A stretch of DNA of 8,232 nt from Planctomycetota bacterium (GTDB lineage: Bacteria > Planctomycetota > Phycisphaerae > WQYP01): contig JAJYPG010000037.1 of assembly GCA_021795535.1 (NCBI GenBank), positions 1 to 8,232 on the forward strand, read 5' to 3'. Positions 1 to 5,681 of the stretch are shown here, piece after piece; position 1 is the first letter of the stretch, and each line of letters begins with the position of its first letter. The position numbers and the translations under genes are program-made. A model generated the notes under the pieces. It was given only the letters and a program-made list of their open reading frames with translations. It did no database searches and was not told where the DNA came from.

Positions 1-549
1 TTTTCTGTGGTTGATGCCAAGCCCATTGCCAATTCGGCCCATTCGGCCACACTAGCCTTTAACGGCGGCGATTCCGTGGGTCTGGACCTGGGTCCGGCGG
101 CGGACAAGGGTGCCAAGCTGGTGCGTGGACAGGTGCGAATTCTGGCGGCAATGATTAACGGCAAACCGGAACTGATCGGCATGAAGCCGCTGAGCCGGCG
201 CTACCACGAAAAAGCGAGCTATCACACGCTGGCGGGCGGCCATGTGCATTTTGCGTTTGTGGGTTACATTCCCGGTGGCAAGGTGAGCATCGTGCGCAAT
301 GCCGACGGCAAAGGGTATGTGGCGCTGCTGGCGGTGCCGCGAAAGTTTCTGGCGCTTCCGCTGAAGCCCGGCGCAGCGCTAGGCGCCGATGTGGAGGTGA
401 ATTATTCCGGCTACACCAATGAGGGCTTACAGGTGTTGTCGCGGAATTATTTATTCTCGCCGGAAAATGAGACCACCACCATTATTGATGACATTCCCAC
501 GGAATCCCGTCTGAATCCGCAGTGGTGGGGCAAGGCTGTGGTGAAATAA
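1..549 (+). CDS. C-terminal part of a CBM9/DOMON-like secreted protein (5' truncated)
   Basis: The reading frame is open from base 1 to TAA at 547-549, giving about 182 residues with no convincing internal start, so the gene begins upstream of the window. The fold type is suggested by a pattern I know from CBM9-like carbohydrate-binding (DOMON-type) domains at the ends of PVC-group exported proteins. A beta-rich stretch contains D-S-V-G-L-D-L-G, followed by G-K-G-Y-V-A-L-L-A-V-P near residues 102-112. The end has N-Y-L-F-S-P then D-D-I-P-T-E-S-R-L-N-P-Q-W-W-G, matching the usual 'D-x-P-x-E-A-x-L-x-P-x-x-W-G' ending. The catalytic or other part of the protein is missing, so no reaction can be assigned. 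Such domains usually bind glycans outside the cell or act as tails of glycoside hydrolases. It is separated from the next gene by 376 bp and is probably a different transcription unit. Confidence 0.6.
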   Translation, partial: FSVVDAKPIANSAHSATLAFNGGDSVGLDLGPAADKGAKLVRGQVRILAAMINGKPELIGMKPLSRRYHEKASYHTLAGGHVHFAFVGYIPGGKVSIVRNADGKGYVALLAVPRKFLALPLKPGAALGADVEVNYSGYTNEGLQVLSRNYLFSPENETTTIIDDIPTESRLNPQWWGKAVVK

Positions 550-601
550 ACGTGGCATTTTGTGGTTTTTATTCAAAGAAGAGGTCGATGATGCCTCCCC
601 A

Positions 602-653
602 GGATGATGCGCGTGCCGCTTCGGCGGGCGTCATCCGGCGGCAAAACCTGCCG
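602..653. other. Two adjacent GC-rich hairpins after the CBM9-like gene
   Basis: The first hairpin pairs GGATGATGC (602-610) with GCGTCATCC (628-636), with one G-T pair. It then pairs CCGC (616-619) with GCGG (624-627), closed by a TTCG tetraloop; GCGTG (611-615) bulges on the left. The second pairs CGGC (636-639) with GCCG (650-653) and GG (640-641) with CC (647-648). They lie 53 nt after the stop codon. They may act as a mRNA 3'-end stabiliser or a U-less terminator, or be a copy of a dispersed palindromic repeat; the window alone cannot decide. Confidence 0.5.
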
Positions 654-664
654 TATCTGGTACA

Positions 665-680
665 AATTGGTGGGCCAATT
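665..680. promoter_or_regulatory. Perfect inverted repeat AATTGG-N4-CCAATT, possible operator
   Basis: AATTGG (665-670) and CCAATT (675-680) are perfect complements around TGGG. GGT (659-661) and ACC (681-683) could extend the stem with a 3-nt bulge. It lies 245 bp upstream of the transporter start. It resembles the hexuronate-regulator (UxuR/ExuR, GntR family) operator of enterobacteria, AAATTGGTATACCAATTT, in 14 of 18 positions as I recall that consensus. It could equally be just the third of three tandem hairpins. Confidence 0.35.
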
Positions 681-795
681 ACCGCCCTTCCACAACTACG
701 AGATAATGAAAGGCCGCACATATATGTATCTTGAAATCGAGCCACTGTATTGTTTTGGTTATGGATTGCGTTATACCACTCTCCAATGCAGTGAT

Positions 796-826
796 TTGTA
801 TATGTTTTCCACCGAGCTTTTATTAT
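796..826 (+). promoter_or_regulatory. Weak sigma-70-like promoter candidate for the sugar porter
   Basis: TTGTAT (796-801) and TATTAT (821-826) resemble -35 and -10 boxes, but the 19-bp spacer is longer than ideal. They sit in the AT-rich part of the intergenic region, about 100 bp before the transporter ATG. This is the best pair I found by eye between 690 and 925. Confidence 0.25.
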
Positions 827-908
827 GAACCAATAACATTGCGCATAACCGCGTGTGGAGTTTCCCGGGACGAACCTTGTTGTCAAATGCGTTGAGTGCG
901 GTCTTCTT

Positions 909-916
909 GGAAGAGA
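909..916 (+). promoter_or_regulatory. Ribosome binding site fixing the sugar porter start
   Basis: GGAAGAGA ends 9 nt before ATG 926. The longer in-frame start, GTG at 896, has no comparable purine-rich site and would add ten residues (MRSSWKRILG) not typical of the family. Confidence 0.6.
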
Positions 917-925
917 ATACTTGGT

Positions 926-2449
926 ATGTCTACCACTGCAAAAGAGACCTTCGATGTGCCATTGAGCTCACCGGTTCCGGGCCTTGGCCCCATTATTTTT
1001 GCCGTAACCGCCGCTGCTCTGGCGGGGTTGCTGTATGGCTATGACACCGGCGTGGCCTCCGGCATTCAGGGCTATCTGCAATCCTACTTCCATTTATCCA
1101 ATACCCAACTGGGTTTCGCCATCGCCAGCCTGGAACTGGGTTGCGTTCCTGGAGCCATGTTCTCCGGTACTTTGGCGGATCGTTTCGGGCGTAAAAGGAT
1201 GCTGATTGTCTGTGCCATACTCTTTTTCATATCGGGTGTGCTTTCCGCCATTCCACAATCATTGACTGAACTGATATTGGCCCGCGCTCTCGGCGGTCTG
1301 GCCATCGGGGCTTCTTCCATGATTGCTCCGGTGTATATTGCGGAAATCGCCCCGGAACGCCTTCGTGGCCGACTGGTTTCGTTATTCCAGCTTGGTATTG
1401 TCATTGGCATCGCGGTGGTTTACTGGGTCAATTATCTGATCGTCAGCGCCGGCAGTCATGTCAATGCGGGGATGCAGGCGGGTATGAACTGGAATCAGAC
1501 CACGGGCTGGCGCTGGATGCTGGGGTCGGAAACATTGCCGGCTATGCTTTTTCTGCTGATGATCATGATGGTGCCCGAAAGCCCGCGCTGGCTGGTGATT
1601 AATAATCGTGAAGAGGCTGGTCGGAACATTTTAAGGCGCTTTGTGGGGGCGGCGGGAGCGGAAAAGGAAATCCGCGCGGTCAAAGAAGTGGCGGCCCGGG
1701 AAGAGGGCGTGTTTTCTGAACTTTTCAGATCCCGCTACCGTTTACCGTTGATCATCGGATTGTTTTTAGCCGTTTTCCAACAGTTCAGCGGTATCAATTC
1801 AATTATTTTTTATGCTCCGCGGGTATTTGAGGCGGCTGGCATAACCGCCGGCCATGCCTTTGGATTTACCGCCCTGATGGGGACGGTGAAACTGCCCGCG
1901 ATATTTATTGCCTTTGCTCTTGTGGATAAAGTGGGCCGAAAAAGGCTCCTGGCCATTGGCACGGCGATTCAGGTGGTAGCCTTGGTATCCATAGCGGCGA
2001 TCTTTGCCGTGGCCAATCGCGTCATAACAACCCGTGTGGTGCATGGCCGTACCATCCCTATCACAACGATTCACTTCAGTCCTGGACAAGTGTGGATACT
2101 ATTGGCCGGCATCCTGACTTTTTGTGTTGCCTTTGCCATGGCGATGGGGCCACTGCCGTGGGTTATCATTTCAGAAATATTTCCAGCGCGAATCCGGGGC
2201 AGAGCGGCGTCGGTGTGTATTGTAGCGCTTTGGGTCGCCACCTTCATGGTGGCACAGACCTTCCCGATGCTCAAGGCCGATGTGGGTATGTCCGTGACGT
2301 ACCTTATCTACGCCGGGTGTTCATTGATCAGTTTTCTGTTTGTCATGCGGGTGCTTCCGGAGACTAAAGGCAAAACGCTTGAACAGATAGAGGCGTACTG
2401 GCGACAGCGGCGCGAAAGTCAGGCGCCCCGGACCGTCAAGGATCAATAA
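926..2449 (+). CDS. Sugar porter, MFS superfamily (12 TM), sugar:H+ symporter
   Basis: The 507-residue inner-membrane protein has every sugar-porter hallmark. GYDTGVASG is in TM1 (38-46, D40 equivalent to the XylE proton-coupling Asp). ADRFGRKR is in loop 2-3 (84-91) and PERLRGRL in loop 4-5 (143-150). PESPRWL (217-223) precedes the long central cytoplasmic helix region. The TM7 sugar-binding run is QQFSGINSIIFYAPRVFE (285-302). VDKVGRKR (333-340) and SEIFPARIRGR (416-426) follow, and PETKGKTLE (478-486) is in the cytosolic tail. The loop between TM9 and TM10 (about 364-388) is extended and polar. Family members carry hexoses, pentoses, inositol or relatives; specificity cannot be read from motifs. 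The regulator starts 92 bp downstream and the sulfolactate operon follows, so a sulfosugar or a related polyol is a reasonable guess, but only an inference. Length is normal and there is no sign of damage. Confidence 0.93.
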   Translation: MSTTAKETFDVPLSSPVPGLGPIIFAVTAAALAGLLYGYDTGVASGIQGYLQSYFHLSNTQLGFAIASLELGCVPGAMFSGTLADRFGRKRMLIVCAILFFISGVLSAIPQSLTELILARALGGLAIGASSMIAPVYIAEIAPERLRGRLVSLFQLGIVIGIAVVYWVNYLIVSAGSHVNAGMQAGMNWNQTTGWRWMLGSETLPAMLFLLMIMMVPESPRWLVINNREEAGRNILRRFVGAAGAEKEIRAVKEVAAREEGVFSELFRSRYRLPLIIGLFLAVFQQFSGINSIIFYAPRVFEAAGITAGHAFGFTALMGTVKLPAIFIAFALVDKVGRKRLLAIGTAIQVVALVSIAAIFAVANRVITTRVVHGRTIPITTIHFSPGQVWILLAGILTFCVAFAMAMGPLPWVIISEIFPARIRGRAASVCIVALWVATFMVAQTFPMLKADVGMSVTYLIYAGCSLISFLFVMRVLPETKGKTLEQIEAYWRQRRESQAPRTVKDQ

Positions 2450-2483
2450 TATAGTATTACGATATGAATATGTGTTATTTAAT

Positions 2484-2512
2484 TTGTGTAAGACGACGCA
2501 TCTGTCTACGCT
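2484..2512 (+). promoter_or_regulatory. Possible promoter of the XylR-like regulator
   Basis: TTGTGT (2484-2489) and TACGCT (2507-2512) are separated by exactly 17 bp and lie 30 bp before the regulator ATG. Neither box is strong, so the regulator may instead be read through from the transporter gene. No terminator is visible between the two genes. Confidence 0.25.
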
Positions 2513-2541
2513 ATGTTGTGCGGCGTGTAAAGGATTGACGT

Positions 2542-3723
2542 ATGATAAAAATAGCGCTGATAGTGGATGCCATCGGCAGTTATGGAAATGGTCTGTTGCG
2601 CGGAATATCACGTTTCGCTCATACCCACCCCAGATGGACGGTGGAGTATGAGCCGTGGATGGAGAACGAGGCCCTTCCACGTTGGCTGGTTCGGGATAAA
2701 TTCCAAGGCGTGCTATGTCGGATTCGCAATCCCAGTCAGTTTGCGTCGCTGCAACAGTTGCATGTGCCGATTGTTGATTTGGGAAGTTTGGATCCACCGA
2801 AAGGCATTGCCAATATTCACAGCGACCACGGCGCCATAGCGCAACTGGCGGCGGATCACCTGATAAAATGCGGCTTGCAAACATTCGCATATTGCGGTTT
2901 TGAAGCGCAGCAGGCTTCCGAAAAACGGCGCATCGCTTTCCAGCGGTATCTGTCCGAACATGGATTCGATGGGCTGACGTTCATTGGGAAAAGCCGACGT
3001 GGCACCGGGTCAAGGCGATCACCGGGTTGGAGATCGAGCCTTGATTATGCGAGTCTGCTGCCCTGGCTCAAAAAAATTCCCAAACCGATCGGAATCATGG
3101 CCTGCAACGATATTTGCGGCAGGCTCGTTCTGGCGGGGTGCCAGCACGCGGGGATTCATGTTCCCGAGGAAATTGTGCTGGTGGGCGTGGATAACGACGA
3201 AGTGCTTTGTGAATTGGCCACGCCGACGATGTCCAGTATAGACCCCGCGGCGGAACGGATTGGATTCGAGGCTGCGGAACTACTGGATACCATTATTGGC
3301 GGTGCAAAGCCGCCGGAGCAGTCATATCTGGTCTCACCAGCAGGTGTCATCACGCGCACCTCCACGGATATCATTGCAGTAGCCGAACCGGTGGTGGCCA
3401 AAGCGCTGCGTTATATCCGTGAGTACCCTGGAAATGGAATAACGGTCGATCAGGTGCTGGATTATCTGGCCCGTGATAATATGTTGGTGTCCCGCTGTAC
3501 ACTGGAACGCCGATTTGTTGTAGTAGTCGGGTTTTCGCCTTACCAGGAAATCAATCGCGTGCGTTTGAACCGTATTAAACGGCTGCTTCGCAATACGCAA
3601 TACCCGCTGAAACGAATTGCCGAGATTACCGGTTTCAAGGCTGAATCGCACCTGAATCGTTTCTTCAAGAGATACCAAGGTCAGACCCCGGGGAGCTTTC
3701 GCCTGCCGCCGCCGACGTCGTAA
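2542..3723 (+). CDS. XylR-type transcriptional regulator (LacI-like sugar-binding domain + AraC HTH)
   Basis: The 393-residue protein starts at ATG 2542 after AAGGA (2529-2533). Residues 1-275 form a periplasmic-binding-protein-like sensor: MIKIALIVDAIGSYGNGLLRG at the start, SDHGAIAQLAADHL (94-107), KKIPKPIGIMACNDICGR (177-194) and VLVGVDNDEVLCELATP (212-228). Residues 283-387 form the AraC double helix-turn-helix: VAKALRYIRE, SRCTLERRF (317-325), LKRIAEITGFKAESHLNRFF (356-375) and the closing QTPGSFR. The layout matches E. coli XylR. In this family, sugar binding usually turns the protein into an activator that binds direct repeats beside the -35 box. It sits between the transporter and the operon and probably controls both. 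Two oddities are residues 148-166, which are Arg/Ser/Gly-rich and look out of frame, and a first HTH region about five residues longer than in E. coli XylR. The ligand is unknown. Confidence 0.9.
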   Translation: MIKIALIVDAIGSYGNGLLRGISRFAHTHPRWTVEYEPWMENEALPRWLVRDKFQGVLCRIRNPSQFASLQQLHVPIVDLGSLDPPKGIANIHSDHGAIAQLAADHLIKCGLQTFAYCGFEAQQASEKRRIAFQRYLSEHGFDGLTFIGKSRRGTGSRRSPGWRSSLDYASLLPWLKKIPKPIGIMACNDICGRLVLAGCQHAGIHVPEEIVLVGVDNDEVLCELATPTMSSIDPAAERIGFEAAELLDTIIGGAKPPEQSYLVSPAGVITRTSTDIIAVAEPVVAKALRYIREYPGNGITVDQVLDYLARDNMLVSRCTLERRFVVVVGFSPYQEINRVRLNRIKRLLRNTQYPLKRIAEITGFKAESHLNRFFKRYQGQTPGSFRLPPPTS

Positions 3724-3802
3724 TGACGCACGGCTGTCACGGGTAATAAATATGATTGCAGCCCTGCGGAGGTACCGGGTTTAATATAGGTCTTACGATG
3801 TG

Positions 3803-3836
3803 TGATGAAAAGTGGTACAACATTTGATGAAAAGTG
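3803..3836 (+). repeat. 12-bp direct repeat TGATGAAAAGTG, candidate operator for the XylR-like regulator
   Basis: TGATGAAAAGTG occurs at 3803-3814 and again, identically, at 3825-3836. The start-to-start distance is 22 bp, about two helical turns, so both copies face the same side of DNA. Scattered matches continue outside the core (AC before, AC after). AraC-family activators, including AraC and XylR, bind direct repeats with about 21-bp periodicity, so this is the natural target of the AraC-type protein encoded just upstream. The right copy ends 9 bp before the TTAATC box at 3846. Confidence 0.55.
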
Positions 3837-3845
3837 AGACTTGTG

Positions 3846-3874
3846 TTAATCCGGAAAAGATGGCAAAGTATAAG
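3846..3874 (+). promoter_or_regulatory. Candidate activator-dependent promoter of the suy-like operon
   Basis: TATAAG (3869-3874) is a good -10 box. With a 17-bp spacer the -35 position is TTAATC (3846-3851), a poor match to TTGACA. A weak -35 directly beside the direct repeat is typical of AraC-family-activated promoters. Transcription would start near 3881, leaving a leader of about 350 nt. Confidence 0.4.
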
Positions 3875-3880
3875 CATGGA

Positions 3881-3906
3881 CTTGAGAACGCGCGAGCGTT
3901 TTCAGG
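3881..3906 (+). other. Stable hairpin at the predicted 5' end of the operon mRNA
   Basis: CTTGAGAACGC (3881-3891) pairs along its whole length with GCGTTTTCAGG (3896-3906). This makes 11 bp including two G-U pairs, closed by a GCGA loop of the stable GNRA class. It begins almost exactly where transcription from the TATAAG promoter should start. No T-run follows (the next bases are ATAAAAAG), so it is not an intrinsic terminator; it may protect the 5' end or be part of a regulatory leader. Confidence 0.5.
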
Positions 3907-3936
3907 ATAAAAAGATGAATGGTGGGGTGATTCCTC

Positions 3937-3966
3937 TATAATGGAATGAATTCCGTTATGGAATGA
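3937..3966 (+). promoter_or_regulatory. TATAAT box inside a palindrome with a repeated half-site (repressor operator candidate)
   Basis: TATAAT (3937-3942) is a perfect -10 sequence without a good -35 box upstream. It overlaps an inverted repeat with arms ATAATGGAAT (3938-3947) and ATTCCGTTAT (3950-3959), 9 of 10 positions complementary around GA. The nonamer ATGGAATGA (3941-3949) recurs at 3958-3966, 17 bp later. The arms look like the IclR-type core TGGAA-T-x-A-TTCCA as I recall it. A protein bound here would cover the -10 box, so repression is the simplest role. No matching regulator gene is in the window. Confidence 0.4.
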
Positions 3967-3974
3967 TTCGCGGC

Positions 3975-4078
3975 GCGGCATGGCCGCCAATGATATTGTG
4001 TCTCTACGGTGACACAACGAATAATTCCGCGGCTTCGCCGAGAGAATGGTTAGGAGATCATTGAGCAGTTGAACTCAA
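3975..4078 (+). other. Series of leader hairpins
   Basis: Four local stems follow one another: GCGGC/GCCGC (3975-3987, loop ATG), TTGTGTC/GACACAA (3996-4017, perfect 7 bp, 8-nt loop), ATTC + CGGC / GCCG + GAAT (4024-4047, with an internal loop), and TTGAG/CTCAA (4061-4078). Individually only the 7-bp stem is notable. Their dense order suggests a folded leader RNA rather than chance, but no known riboswitch consensus was recognised. Confidence 0.3.
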
Positions 4079-4099
4079 GGCAAGAAGCCAGAAAACGGG

Positions 4100-4132
4100 C
4101 CGCACAACACTGCAGTGCACGGTTGCGTGCGG
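4100..4132 (+). other. Long hairpin in the leader
   Basis: CCGCAC (4100-4105) pairs with GTGCGG (4127-4132). The stem continues with AAC (4106-4108) against GTT (4122-4124) across a 2-nt bulge. The apical part contains CACTGCAGTG (4108-4117), itself a 10-bp palindrome, so an alternative fold is possible. It lies about 100 nt before the suyA-like start codon, too far to hide its ribosome binding site directly. Confidence 0.4.
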
Positions 4133-4233
4133 TGGGCGGAAGTTAATCTGGCCGGACTGGTGAATGAAGGATTTGGTGTAACCGGGGTAACGCCCCATAA
4201 AACAATGTCAGGTCAACATAAGGAGTTTCACGA

Positions 4234-4512
4234 ATGAAAGAGTTTTTGATGCACGACGAGAAAGACAGCGTCGGCGTCGCAGTTATCGACATCAAAGCCG
4301 GCCAGGATGTGCGAGGAATGTCTTTGCACGGACAGGCCTCGGCGCAGGTGAAAGCTCTGATGGATATCCCGCTGGGCCACAAGATCGCGTTGCGCGATTT
4401 TTCACCCGGCGATACGGTTATTAAGTATGGCTGTGATATAGGCAAAGTGGTCGCACCGATCAAAACGGGCGAACATGTTCATGTTCACAATCTTAAAACC
4501 AAGAGGTGGTAA
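4234..4512 (+). CDS. suyA: (R)-sulfolactate sulfo-lyase small (alpha) subunit, SAF domain
   Basis: This cytosolic 92-residue protein is a lone SAF domain of the UxaA/GarD N-terminal type. The run [13 protein letters not shown] (44-56), [14 protein letters not shown] (59-72) and GEHVHVHN (79-86) aligns with the first ~90 residues of E. coli altronate dehydratase UxaA. In the SuyAB sulfo-lyase the SAF domain is a separate subunit of about 8-10 kDa paired with a 42-kDa one, exactly the sizes here. The complex cleaves (R)-3-sulfolactate to pyruvate and sulfite. ATG 4234 follows AAGGAG (4220-4225) at ideal distance. It is the first gene of the operon, with only 5 nt to the large subunit, so equal production is expected. 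The alternative is the small subunit of a split altronate/galactarate-type dehydratase; the partner's motifs favour SuyA. Confidence 0.75.
   Translation: MKEFLMHDEKDSVGVAVIDIKAGQDVRGMSLHGQASAQVKALMDIPLGHKIALRDFSPGDTVIKYGCDIGKVVAPIKTGEHVHVHNLKTKRW
4501..4509 (+). promoter_or_regulatory. Ribosome binding site deciding the large-subunit start
   Basis: AAGAGGTGG lies in the last codons of the small-subunit gene and ends 8 nt before ATG 4518. The in-frame GTG at 4506 falls inside this site, so it cannot be the start; translation begins at 4518. Confidence 0.7.
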
Positions 4513-4517
4513 AAAAG

Positions 4518-5681
4518 ATGAGTATTTCTACATTCAAAGGGTATCGCCGGGAAAATGGCCGGGTTGGCATCCGGAATCATGTGGTTATTCTGCCGGTGGA
4601 TGACATCTCCAACGCCGCGTGTGAAGCGGTGGCAAACAATATCAAAGGAACGCTGGCGCTGCCGCACGCCTACGGGCGGCTGCAGTTCGGCGAGGATCTG
4701 GAATTGTTTTTCCGCACCATGATCGGCACAGGATCGAATCCCAATGTGGCCGCGTGTGTGGTTATCGGCATCGAGCCGGGCTGGACCCAGCGCATCGTTG
4801 ATGGCATTGCCAAAACCGGCAAGCCGGTCTCGGGCTTTTCCATTGAGCGCCACGGTGACATAAAGACCATTGCGGCGGCCTCCGTGCAGGCCAAGCAATA
4901 CGTTCACTGGGCCAGCGAACTTCAGCGCGAGGAATGTCGGGCTGAAGAGTTGTATATTTCGGTGAAATGTGGTGAATCCGATACCACCACCGGGCTGGGA
5001 TCATGTCCGGCGGTAGGCAATGTGATTGATAAAACCGTCGCCCAGGGTGCCACCGCCTCTTTCGGCGAAACGTCCGAATTGACCGGCGGTGAACATATTG
5101 TGAAAGCCAAGGCCGCAACTCAGGAAGTTGGCGAAGCTTTCATGAAGATATGGAACAGTTACAATGACTTTATTCTCAAGGAAAAGACGGATGATCTCTC
5201 GGAATCCCAGCCTACCAAAGGAAACATTCGTGGTGGCCTGACCACCATTGAGGAAAAAGCGCTGGGCAACATTGAAAAACTTGGAAAGAAAACCAAGTTT
5301 GTCGGTGTGCTCAAACCCGCTGAGGTTCCGGCTGGCAAGGGCTTGTGGTTCATGGACACCTCTTCCGCTGCCGCGGAGGCAGTAACGCTCTGGGCGGCCT
5401 CTGGTGCGGTGGTGCATCTGTTTCCAACCGGACAGGGAAATGTCATCGGCAATCCCATCGAGCCGGTAATTAAGCTTTCCGCCAATCCCGTGACGTGTTC
5501 CACCATGAGCGAACACATTGATCTGGATGTGTCGGCTATGCTGCGGGGTGAAATGTCCGTGGATCAGGCTGGCAACGCGCTTCTTGAAATAATGTTGCGC
5601 ACCTGCAGCGGCAGACTCACCGCGGCCGAAGTTCTCGGTCACCGTGAATTTGTTTTGACAAAGCTTTACCGCAGCGCTTAG
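4518..5681 (+). CDS. suyB: (R)-sulfolactate sulfo-lyase large (beta) subunit, UxaA C-terminal family
   Basis: The 387-residue (about 42 kDa) cytosolic protein covers the catalytic C-terminal part of the UxaA/GarD family. Visible blocks are [20 protein letters not shown] (8-27), [13 protein letters not shown] (48-60), VIGIEPGW (82-89), [20 protein letters not shown] (149-168), [12 protein letters not shown] (183-194), [20 protein letters not shown] (227-246), [12 protein letters not shown] (302-313) and [12 protein letters not shown] (373-384). Compared with E. coli UxaA as I remember it, HTYGCSQLG becomes HAYGRLQFG and LGCTQKAG becomes LGNIEKLG, so two conserved cysteines are lost. These are the features I associate with SuyB, as is the 387-residue length. 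The role is C-S bond cleavage of (R)-sulfolactate, giving pyruvate and sulfite, in complex with the upstream SAF subunit. The next gene follows after 11 nt, its Shine-Dalgarno overlapping this stop codon. The main alternative is a hexonate dehydratase subunit. Confidence 0.76.
   Translation: MSISTFKGYRRENGRVGIRNHVVILPVDDISNAACEAVANNIKGTLALPHAYGRLQFGEDLELFFRTMIGTGSNPNVAACVVIGIEPGWTQRIVDGIAKTGKPVSGFSIERHGDIKTIAAASVQAKQYVHWASELQREECRAEELYISVKCGESDTTTGLGSCPAVGNVIDKTVAQGATASFGETSELTGGEHIVKAKAATQEVGEAFMKIWNSYNDFILKEKTDDLSESQPTKGNIRGGLTTIEEKALGNIEKLGKKTKFVGVLKPAEVPAGKGLWFMDTSSAAAEAVTLWAASGAVVHLFPTGQGNVIGNPIEPVIKLSANPVTCSTMSEHIDLDVSAMLRGEMSVDQAGNALLEIMLRTCSGRLTAAEVLGHREFVLTKLYRSA

Larger units (their letters stand above)
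550..925. other. Intergenic region with hairpins and an inverted repeat, no gene
   Basis: The short open frames here have no ribosome binding site and no recognisable protein. The left part (602-683) carries three consecutive inverted repeats, described separately. The part from about 690 to 850 is visibly AT-richer than the flanking genes, as expected of a promoter region for the transporter that starts at 926. No oligo-T tract follows any hairpin, so a standard intrinsic terminator for the left-hand gene is not visible. Confidence 0.6.
3724..4233. other. 510-bp regulatory region and mRNA leader upstream of the suyA-like gene
   Basis: No protein-coding gene is supported here. From left to right it holds an unremarkable 80 bp after the regulator stop and a 12-bp direct repeat with a 22-bp period (3803-3836). 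Next come a promoter-like pair (3846-3874), an 11-bp hairpin (3881-3906), and a TATAAT box (3937-3942) embedded in a palindrome with an extra half-site. Several hairpins (3975-3987, 3996-4017, 4024-4047, 4061-4078, 4100-4132, 4184-4196) follow, then the Shine-Dalgarno AAGGAG (4220-4225). The length and number of elements imply layered control of the operon. Confidence 0.6.

Noticed and set aside
896..925. Longer start (GTG 896) for the sugar porter
   Set aside because: No ribosome binding site, and the added ten residues are atypical; ATG 926 follows GGAAGAGA.
2321..2890. 189-residue minus-strand frame spanning transporter end and regulator start
   Set aside because: It overlaps two well-supported genes and resembles no family.
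2984..3241. Separate 85-residue gene inside the regulator
   Set aside because: It is a shadow frame with no ribosome binding site, and flanking codons match the XylR family in the main frame.
3732..3763. GGCTG/CAGCC repeat after the regulator as a terminator
   Set aside because: Only 5 bp with a 22-nt loop and no T-tract.
3915..3941. Eight-codon leader peptide (M-N-G-G-V-I-P-L) after AGGA
   Set aside because: No run of regulatory codons and no terminator/antiterminator pair was seen; a chance start is as likely.
4506..4517. GTG 4506 as start of the large subunit
   Set aside because: It lies within the Shine-Dalgarno sequence of ATG 4518.
4234..5681. Altronate or galactarate dehydratase split into two genes
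   Set aside because: Same family, but the large subunit keeps SuyB-like blocks ([29 protein letters not shown]) and the neighbours lack hexuronate enzymes; kept only as the alternative reading.
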